Positions 56,858 to 64,000 of a stretch of 64,000 nt of DNA are shown piece by piece; the stretch's first letter is position 1, and each line of letters opens with the position of its first letter. This DNA is from Brucella thiophenivorans (GTDB lineage: Bacteria; Pseudomonadota; Alphaproteobacteria; Rhizobiales; Rhizobiaceae): positions 62,001 to 126,000 of the forward strand of contig NZ_NNRJ01000012.1 in assembly GCF_002252445.1 (NCBI RefSeq), read 5' to 3'. The position numbers and the translations under genes are program-made. The notes beneath the pieces are model-generated. The model ran no database searches and was not told the DNA's origin. It saw only the letters and a program-made list of their open reading frames with translations.

Positions 56858-57037
56858 CTATTCCTTAGCTTCGAGGACCTGACGGCCACGATACATACCG
56901 CTCTTAAGGTCGATATGATGTGGACGGCGAAGTTCGCCCGAGTTCTTGTCCTCGACGTAAGTCGGGGCCTTGAGTGCGTCTGCCGAACGGCGCATGCCGC
57001 GCTTCGACGGAGACGTTTTGCGTTTAGGTACTGCCAT
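56858..57037 (-). CDS. rpmF: 50S ribosomal protein L32
   Basis: Translation of the minus strand gives 59 residues beginning [19 protein letters not shown] and ending VLEAKE, a full-length L32. It has no cysteine. It is easy to miss because a longer frame overlaps it. The mtgA gene lies upstream on the same strand. Confidence 0.95.
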   Translation of the reverse strand: MAVPKRKTSPSKRGMRRSADALKAPTYVEDKNSGELRRPHHIDLKSGMYRGRQVLEAKE

Positions 57038-57176
57038 GGATTCAGCTCCACTGATCGATCAATAAACGTCCGGTACGGCCCCGAGGAGCCTGTCACATCG
57101 GACAAAATTCCGGAAAGTCACGTGCCTATACACGCTCTCGCAGCATTTGACCAGCGGAGTCTTATCTTTTTTCCAG

Positions 57177-57911
57177 CTATTGCACGCAAGTCACATAAGG
57201 ACCAGCGCGTGAAGCACGTCCGGCAACAATACGTGAAATGCGCTGCATGTTGCGCGTAGCTTTGGCTGGATTGCGAAGCGTTGGATTGGGAAGTGTTACA
57301 GCAAGCAACGCGGATTGCTGCGCATTCAGCCGCGATGCAGGCCGTTTGAAGTAATGCTGAGCAGCCGCCTCAATACCGTAGATACCCGGCCCCCACTCAG
57401 CAATATTGAGATAGATCTCCATAATGCGTCGCTTTGACAATACGGCGTCGGCAGCCAGCGCCAAAGGAAACTCCAGCCCCTTGCGCACATAGGAGCGCCC
57501 ATTCCAGAGGAAAAGGTTCTTCACTGTCTGCATGGTGATGGTCGATGCTCCACGGCTCGGACCACCATCGCCAGAGCTGTCAAGCACAAGACTGAGCTGG
57601 TGCCAGTCCACGCCACCATGACTACAGAACTGTCCATCCTCGGCCATCATAACAGAATTCACCAGCACCGGCGCAACATCCTCAATACTGACCCATTGAC
57701 GGTCAACATCCTGAAACAGGACATAATCCTTAACCATCAAAGTTGATATGGGGCGCACGAAAGGCACCGAATAGAGCAGAATTAGAAAAAGTGGCAGAAC
57801 CGCGAGACCGAACAAAATCTTGAGCATAAGAGCAATTCTGCCACCCCAAACGGGATCAGCCAAGTAATTGCGACCATCTTTGCTCCTGAGAATGATTTTT
57901 GCCACATCCAC
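57177..57911 (-). CDS. mtgA: monofunctional peptidoglycan transglycosylase
   Basis: The 244-residue protein has one membrane helix (about 28-50) and a GT51 domain. The catalytic Glu is in MMAEDGQFCSHGG (about 91), followed by RGASTITMQTVKNLFLW and KRRIMEIYLNIAEWG. It polymerises lipid II without a transpeptidase domain. The start appears to be GTG at 57911. It stands between rpmF and the divergent ispA-like gene. Confidence 0.92.
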   Translation of the reverse strand: MDVAKIILRSKDGRNYLADPVWGGRIALMLKILFGLAVLPLFLILLYSVPFVRPISTLMVKDYVLFQDVDRQWVSIEDVAPVLVNSVMMAEDGQFCSHGGVDWHQLSLVLDSSGDGGPSRGASTITMQTVKNLFLWNGRSYVRKGLEFPLALAADAVLSKRRIMEIYLNIAEWGPGIYGIEAAAQHYFKRPASRLNAQQSALLAVTLPNPTLRNPAKATRNMQRISRIVAGRASRAGPYVTCVQ

Positions 57912-58081
57912 CGCCTGTTATTCCATATCAAGCGACATAAACTATTCCTTAACAATAATGAACCCGATTCCATAATGCATCTGACAAGAAACAAACTGTT
58001 TGATGACCGCTTGATGAAAAAGCCTGTGCTGATCGTTGCGCCCAGTTGACCAAATCCACAACTTCGTCCATCCCCTTGGAT

Positions 58082-58996
58082 ATGGAAAACGTGTCTATCG
58101 ATTTTGCTCAATCCCTGAACCTGCGCGCGCTCGAAGTCGAGACGATGTTGGTCGGGCTTCTGGATCTTCGTTTGCGCACCGGAGAAGTTGCGCGCCCTGA
58201 ACGGCTGCTTGCAGCCATGCGCCATGGCGTACTCAACGGGGGCAAACGCCTGCGCCCTTTCCTCGTTATCGAAAGTGCAGCACTCTTCGGCAAACACGGC
58301 GATGCGGTGCTGCGCGTGGCATCCGCACTCGAATGCATTCACTGCTATTCGCTCGTCCATGACGATCTGCCTGCGATGGACAATGATGACATACGGCGCG
58401 GCCAGCCGACTGTGCACAAGGCTTTCGATGAAGCCGCAGCCATCCTCGCAGGCGATAGCCTTCTCACCTATGCTTTTGACATTGTCGCATCAGACGATAC
58501 CGATCTGCCCGCAAGCATCCGCATCCAGCTCGTATCAGCCCTTGCGCGTGCATCCGGTGTTGGTGGTATGGCGGGTGGTCAGGCGCTTGACCTGATGGCG
58601 GAAGATAATAAGCCTGATGAAGCGGGAATTATTACCCTTCAAGCTATGAAAACAGGGGCGCTGATCCGCTTTGCCTGTGAAGCCGGTGCGATCATTGCAG
58701 GAGCATCACGCGAAGATCGCGAACGCATGGCCGAGTTCGGCTCAGCCATTGGTCTTGCGTTCCAGCTTGCCGACGATCTTCTGGACGTGACTGCGGATGC
58801 GGCCATGATGGGCAAGGCAACCGGCAAGGATGCGGCCGCAGGAAAAGCCACGCTCGTGTCACTTCATGGCATAGACTGGACCCGCAAGCAGCTCACAGGC
58901 CTTGTTGAACAGGCAGAGAGCCTTCTTGAGCCATTTGGTGAAGATGCAACGATTCTCAAGCAAGCCGCTCGCTTTATCGCAGAACGGCAAAACTAA
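58082..58996 (+). CDS. ispA: polyprenyl synthetase, probable farnesyl diphosphate synthase
   Basis: The 304-residue protein has both aspartate-rich motifs, DDLPAMDNDDIRRG (about 92-105) and LADDLLD (about 227-233), and GGKRLRP. It should make farnesyl diphosphate from DMAPP/GPP and IPP. Starts at TTG 58046 or ATG 58082 are possible; ATG gives the usual length. It converges, three bases apart, on ispG of the same pathway. Confidence 0.9.
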   Translation: MENVSIDFAQSLNLRALEVETMLVGLLDLRLRTGEVARPERLLAAMRHGVLNGGKRLRPFLVIESAALFGKHGDAVLRVASALECIHCYSLVHDDLPAMDNDDIRRGQPTVHKAFDEAAAILAGDSLLTYAFDIVASDDTDLPASIRIQLVSALARASGVGGMAGGQALDLMAEDNKPDEAGIITLQAMKTGALIRFACEAGAIIAGASREDRERMAEFGSAIGLAFQLADDLLDVTADAAMMGKATGKDAAAGKATLVSLHGIDWTRKQLTGLVEQAESLLEPFGEDATILKQAARFIAERQN

Positions 58997-58999
58997 AAT

Positions 59000-60346
<1,347 letters not shown>

Positions 60347-60468
60347 TCAGGTGGCGTAGGTAGGCGCAATTGTCAACGCCTGCCCGCATCGTTTTGTTGT
60401 TATATAATCACTTGCCGACGCCTTGTCGCCTCCTCATTATGGGATGATTCCAGAGGAGGAGATAAAAA

Positions 60469-61260
60469 ATGCCAAATGCGAATGCCCGCAAAACCGCGAT
60501 TATCACCGGTTCCAATTCAGGCATCGGGCTTGGCATTGCCCACGCGCTTGCGGGCTCCGGGCACAATGTTGTGATCAACTCCTTCACAGATCGCAGCGAA
60601 GACCACGATTTGGCTAAATCAATTGCCAAAGAACATGGCGTGAGCGTGATCTATATTGGTGCCGATATGTCGAAGGCAGACGATTGCCGCGCATTGATTA
60701 CAAAAAGCGTCGATGCCTTTGGCAGCGCAGACATTATCGTCAATAATGCTGGCATCCAGCATGTGGCACCAGTCGAAGAGTTTCCCACCGATCAATGGGA
60801 CCGGATTATCGCGATCAACCTGACATCGGCTTTTCACACCTCAGCAGCAGCGATCCCACATATGAAAAAAGCTGGCTGGGGTCGTATCATCAACATCGCG
60901 TCGGCACATGGACTGGTCGCGTCACCATTCAAGTCGGCCTATGTGGCGGCAAAGCATGGCATTGTCGGCTTCACTAAGACGCTGGCACTTGAACTTGCAA
61001 CAGCCAAAATCACAGCAAATGCCATCTGCCCCGGTTATGTGCTGACCCCGCTTGTCGAAGCGCAAATCCCCGATCAGATGAAAGCCCATAACATGGACCG
61101 GGAAACAGTAATCCGCGACGTCATGCTCGATAAACAGCCGACGAAGGAATTCGTGACCACTGCCCAAATCGGCGCACTTGCGGCCTTCCTTGCAATGGAT
61201 GCCGCGGCACAAATCAACGGTGCCGCCCTGCCGGTAGATGGTGGCTGGACGGCTGAATAA
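60469..61260 (+). CDS. bdhA: 3-hydroxybutyrate dehydrogenase
   Basis: The 263-residue SDR has TGSNSGIGLGIA (about 13-24), NNAGIQHVAPVEEFP and the active site IASAHGLVASPFKSAYVAAKHG. Together with LVEAQIPDQ these are typical of D-3-hydroxybutyrate dehydrogenase. It interconverts 3-hydroxybutyrate and acetoacetate. GAGGAGG precedes the ATG. Confidence 0.92.
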   Translation: MPNANARKTAIITGSNSGIGLGIAHALAGSGHNVVINSFTDRSEDHDLAKSIAKEHGVSVIYIGADMSKADDCRALITKSVDAFGSADIIVNNAGIQHVAPVEEFPTDQWDRIIAINLTSAFHTSAAAIPHMKKAGWGRIINIASAHGLVASPFKSAYVAAKHGIVGFTKTLALELATAKITANAICPGYVLTPLVEAQIPDQMKAHNMDRETVIRDVMLDKQPTKEFVTTAQIGALAAFLAMDAAAQINGAALPVDGGWTAE

Positions 61261-61262
61261 TG

Positions 61263-62453
61263 TTAGTGAGACTGGTCCGCATATTTCGCCAGTCCTGAGA
61301 AGGCGAGCACAACCAACAAAAGGACGGGCAGGGACAGAAACACCACGCTGAAACCGCTATGCTTGGCGACAAAGCCAATCAAAGAAGGCGCAACCAGCAT
61401 GCCCGAATAGCCCATGGTGGTGGCAATCGACAGGCCAACACTAGGATTGATGCCCGGCAAATTACCGCCGATTGAGAAGGCTATCGGCACCATATTGGAA
61501 ATGCCGATGCCGCAAATCGCAAAGCCAAAAATCACCGCATAGGGATGGCTCGATAGGCCGACAATCACCATGCCCACAATCGCAATTGAGGTACAGATAC
61601 GCAGCGTATTGATTGCTCCAAAGCGATCCCGCACGATGTCGCCCGCAAAGCGCATGATCGCCATGGTCAACGAAAAGGCCGCAAAGCCAAAACCGGCAAC
61701 TGTCACCGACGCGCCCAGTTCATCGCGTAGGAAGTAAGCGCCCCAATCGAGAATTGCACCTTCCGGGATCATTGAAAACAAAGCGATGATACCAACAAGC
61801 CATGGCAGCGCGTTGCGTGGCAGCACCAGCTTCTGCTTCTCGCCGCTTGGATGGTGAAATTTATCAGCGACAATCTTAGGCCAGGCGAAGAGAACCAATC
61901 CTGCGGCAACAATAGTTGCAATCAGCGCATGAACGGTCGAGCCAACTTGCGAAATGAGAAAGCCGCCCGTTGCCGCGCCAATCAGACCGCCCAGACTCCA
62001 GAAGGCATGGCAGGATGACATAATTGCGCGGCGCATTTTCTTTTCAACGGCAACCGCATTGGCATTCATCGCAACATCCATCGCACCGATCATGCCGCCA
62101 AAATAGAACATAACAATCACGGCTGTGACGATATTCGGCACAAGCGCGATAATCAGCAAGGCGGGGATAAGACCAATCGCAAAAAGCTTAACCACGAGAC
62201 CTGAGCCGCGATGTGCCGACAAGGCTCCCGCAACGGGCATCATCGAAAGCGAACCGATACCAAAAACGAGGATCATTAATCCCATGCCACTGGTGTCAAG
62301 ACCAAGACGCCCGGCAAATTCTGGAATTTTTGGCGCCCAGCCGCCAAAAATATAACCATTCATGAGAAACAGCAGTGCTACCGCAATGCGCTCTCTGGTC
62401 ACGATCGGCGCTCGATCATTCAGCGCATCGTTTTGTCCGACAGTCTGTTCCAT
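61263..62453 (-). CDS. MFS transporter
   Basis: The 396-residue protein has twelve membrane helices and begins after a short polar N-terminus (LFLMNGYIFGGWAPKIPEF). It resembles the YbjJ/fucose-permease-like group; its substrate is unknown. GAGG five bases before ATG 62453 favours that start over GTG 62468. The upstream DeoR gene almost overlaps it, so the pair is one operon. Confidence 0.85.
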   Translation of the reverse strand: MEQTVGQNDALNDRAPIVTRERIAVALLFLMNGYIFGGWAPKIPEFAGRLGLDTSGMGLMILVFGIGSLSMMPVAGALSAHRGSGLVVKLFAIGLIPALLIIALVPNIVTAVIVMFYFGGMIGAMDVAMNANAVAVEKKMRRAIMSSCHAFWSLGGLIGAATGGFLISQVGSTVHALIATIVAAGLVLFAWPKIVADKFHHPSGEKQKLVLPRNALPWLVGIIALFSMIPEGAILDWGAYFLRDELGASVTVAGFGFAAFSLTMAIMRFAGDIVRDRFGAINTLRICTSIAIVGMVIVGLSSHPYAVIFGFAICGIGISNMVPIAFSIGGNLPGINPSVGLSIATTMGYSGMLVAPSLIGFVAKHSGFSVVFLSLPVLLLVVLAFSGLAKYADQSH

Positions 62454-62460
62454 CATTTCC

Positions 62461-63243
62461 TCAGCCACGCCCTTCTACGGCGTGTATAATCGTGATGCCC
62501 GATGCCCGATAGGGCGTAAGCACATCTTCATTTGCATCCTGTTCGACAGCCATAACATTGACCGCCTCAATGGGTATGACATCGTGTGCCGCAACAGTGC
62601 CGAGCTTGTCACTGGTAATTGCCAGAACCACCTTGCGACTGCGCCCGGCAATAACCCGCTTGAATTCCGCATCTTCCAGATGAAGTGCCGTAATACCTGT
62701 CTCGGCAGAAAAGCCGCAAACGCCAAGCATACAAAGATCAGGCCGCACCAATTCAGCATCGCGCAAAGCCCGCGCACCGACCGCCGCACTGACACGGCGA
62801 TCAATCGGACCGCCAATCATCACAACGTCAATCTTGTCTGATTGCAGAGCGATAGCAGCAATAGACGGCGTGTTGGTCACAATGCTCAGCACATCACCCC
62901 GATCAACCAGCAGCCGCGCCAGCGCTAGATTGGTCGAGGACGAATCCAGAAACACCGTCATATTCGGTTCGATCAAACCAGCCAGCGTTTCGGCAAGTAC
63001 TGTTTTTGCTTCCGGTCTTTCCGTGTCGCGTTCAACAAGCGGCGCATAAGACGGTGCAGCCTTCAGCGCACCGCCATAAACACGCTTGCAAAGGCCCGCT
63101 GCGGCCATCTCGCGAAGATCGCGACGGATCGTATCTTCTGACACCCCAAAAGATTCGGCGAGCTCATTGGCCAGCACGCGCCCGGATTGCTCAAGCAGCT
63201 CCTGAATGCGTACTTGTCTTTCGTGCAATAAAAGCTCTGTCAT
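62461..63243 (-). CDS. DeoR/GlpR family regulator
   Basis: The 260-residue protein has a DeoR winged helix (RVLANELAESFGVSEDTIRRDLREMAAAGLCKRVYGGA, about 20-57). A phosphosugar-sensing C-terminal domain with FLDSSSTNLALARLL follows. It probably controls the MFS transporter encoded after it, in response to a sugar phosphate. Confidence 0.9.
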   Translation of the reverse strand: MTELLLHERQVRIQELLEQSGRVLANELAESFGVSEDTIRRDLREMAAAGLCKRVYGGALKAAPSYAPLVERDTERPEAKTVLAETLAGLIEPNMTVFLDSSSTNLALARLLVDRGDVLSIVTNTPSIAAIALQSDKIDVVMIGGPIDRRVSAAVGARALRDAELVRPDLCMLGVCGFSAETGITALHLEDAEFKRVIAGRSRKVVLAITSDKLGTVAAHDVIPIEAVNVMAVEQDANEDVLTPYRASGITIIHAVEGRG

Positions 63244-63328
63244 AGACGTTTCCTTTCATCATGCACAAACACGCATAAGTCGGTACAATCGTGCATATCA
63301 GATTTTCGCCGAGGAGCAAGCAAAAGAA

Positions 63329-63362
63329 AACGCCGCACCCATTTTCTGGGCGCGGCGTTTCC
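63329..63362 (-). terminator. pyc terminator
   Basis: AACGCCGC/GCGGCGTT with an inner CCC/GGG, flanked by A and T runs, just downstream of the leftward pyc stop. Confidence 0.8.
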
Positions 63363-63381
63363 AAGATTTGTAGAAAAGGAA

Positions 63382-64000
63382 TTACTCGCCAAAGACGATC
63401 AAAAGATCCTTCGCGTCAATCTGCTCGCCGGGGCGCACAAGCACTTCGGCAATCGAACCATCGCGTTCGGCACGCAGAGCCGTTTCCATCTTCATCGCTT
63501 CAATGGACAGCAGTACATCGCCAGCTTTCACAGTCTGGCCTTGCGAGACCGCGACAGTGGACACGACACCCGGCATCGGCGCGCCGACCTGGCGGTCATT
63601 GCCAAGTTCTGCCTTGCGCTTAACACCACCCGACGCACCCTTGGCACGGTTTGGCACCTTGACGCGGCGCGGCTGACCGTTGAGTTCGAAGAACACCGTG
63701 ACCATGCCCTTCTCGTCAGTCTCAGACATTGCCTGATTGACGATCACAAGCGTCTTGCCGCGTTCGAGATCAACGAAGACTTCTTCTTCCGGCTTCAGAC
63801 CATAGAAATAAACTGGCGTTGGCAGAACACTGGTCGGGCCATAATTTTCCTGCGCTGCCGCATAATCGGTGAAGACTTTCGGATACATCAGGTATGAAGC
63901 AAACTCCTGATCCGTGATTTCGCGGCCAAGTGTTTCTTCAGTGGATTTACGCTCTGCAGCGAGATCAGCGGCAGGCAGCAGTGAACCCGGACGATCCGTG
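63382..64000 (-). CDS. pyc: pyruvate carboxylase, C-terminal part
   Basis: The gene runs off the right edge. The visible 206 codons include the allosteric/PT region (LAAERK...EFASYLMYPKVFTDY) and the biotinyl domain (GAPMPGVVSTVAV... IEAMKMETALRA), in which the lysine of AMKM carries biotin. The enzyme makes oxaloacetate from pyruvate. As a biotin enzyme it is a client of the BioY uptake system in this window. Confidence 0.93.
   Translation of the reverse strand, partial: TDRPGSLLPAADLAAERKSTEETLGREITDQEFASYLMYPKVFTDYAAAQENYGPTSVLPTPVYFYGLKPEEEVFVDLERGKTLVIVNQAMSETDEKGMVTVFFELNGQPRRVKVPNRAKGASGGVKRKAELGNDRQVGAPMPGVVSTVAVSQGQTVKAGDVLLSIEAMKMETALRAERDGSIAEVLVRPGEQIDAKDLLIVFGE

Noticed and set aside
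56836-57105. 89-codon minus-strand frame over rpmF
   Set aside because: The overlapping frame gives a full L32 protein; this one is a shadow.

Overview
The window is ordinary chromosomal backbone of an alphaproteobacterium of the order Hyphomicrobiales (Rhizobiales), most likely a Brucella or Ochrobactrum species. The evidence is the gene content and order: an OpgC/Cgm-type cyclic-glucan modifier, a GntR-type BioR beside bioY, zapA with a small RNA gene and a 5-formyl-THF cyclo-ligase, tkt-gap-pgk, the TrcR, GapR and CarD regulators, RpoH2, and a SUV3-like helicase followed by S4 protein, fdxA and carD. Alphaproteobacterial regulatory motifs agree: CtrA TTAA-N7-TTAA, LexA GAAC-N7-GAAC and CcrM GANTC. 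About 65 protein genes are visible, nearly all intact. I saw no insertion sequence, prophage, CRISPR array, tRNA or rRNA. Only the two end genes are cut: an rcdA-like gene at the left edge and pyruvate carboxylase at the right edge.

Layout. 0-2 kb: start of the rcdA-like gene, a 500-bp regulatory region with two perfect CtrA boxes and a candidate small RNA, then the OpgC-like gene. 2-10 kb: ThiE-like protein, Sel1-repeat protein, efp, an inositol-phosphatase family gene, an ExbB/MotA-like plus OmpA/MotB-like pair, an ABC exporter and rpmE. 10-16 kb: yebC, the biotin pair bioR-bioY with BioR boxes, terC, a YmdB-type phosphodiesterase, cyclo-ligase, probable 6S RNA, zapA and a coiled-coil partner gene. 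16-21 kb: tkt, gap, pgk. 21-30 kb: sugar dehydrogenase, prpE, an SDR, a WYL regulator, trcR, a quinone oxidoreductase and an MFS transporter. 30-38 kb: two DUF465 genes, purEK, rpmJ, a TPR protein, DUF1036-pyk, an N-formylglutamate amidohydrolase, gapR and an aldo/keto reductase. 38-48 kb: an ABC-F protein, a glycine-zipper lipoprotein, thiN, a TPP riboswitch with thiBPQ, an M48 protease, a MOSC protein and rpoH2. 49-54 kb: carD, fdxA, S4 protein and helicase. 54-64 kb: a 685-bp repeat-bearing intergenic region, phbA, a GlcG-like gene, rpmF, mtgA, ispA, ispG, bdhA, MFS and DeoR genes, and pyc.

The most interesting signals lie between genes. They are: (1) a probable three-hairpin small RNA with anti-Shine-Dalgarno stretches and a perfect CtrA box at its promoter; (2) a perfect BioR box upstream of the ferredoxin gene fdxA, besides those of bioR and bioY; (3) matching TTTAATCGATTAAA-like sites upstream of both tkt-gap-pgk and DUF1036-pyk, suggesting one regulator of lower glycolysis; (4) an intergenic region with a perfect alphaproteobacterial SOS box fused to helically phased GANTC sites, part of which is duplicated 281 bp away; (5) a dispersed palindromic repeat with at least eight copies, three of which supply or abut the stop codon of the preceding gene.
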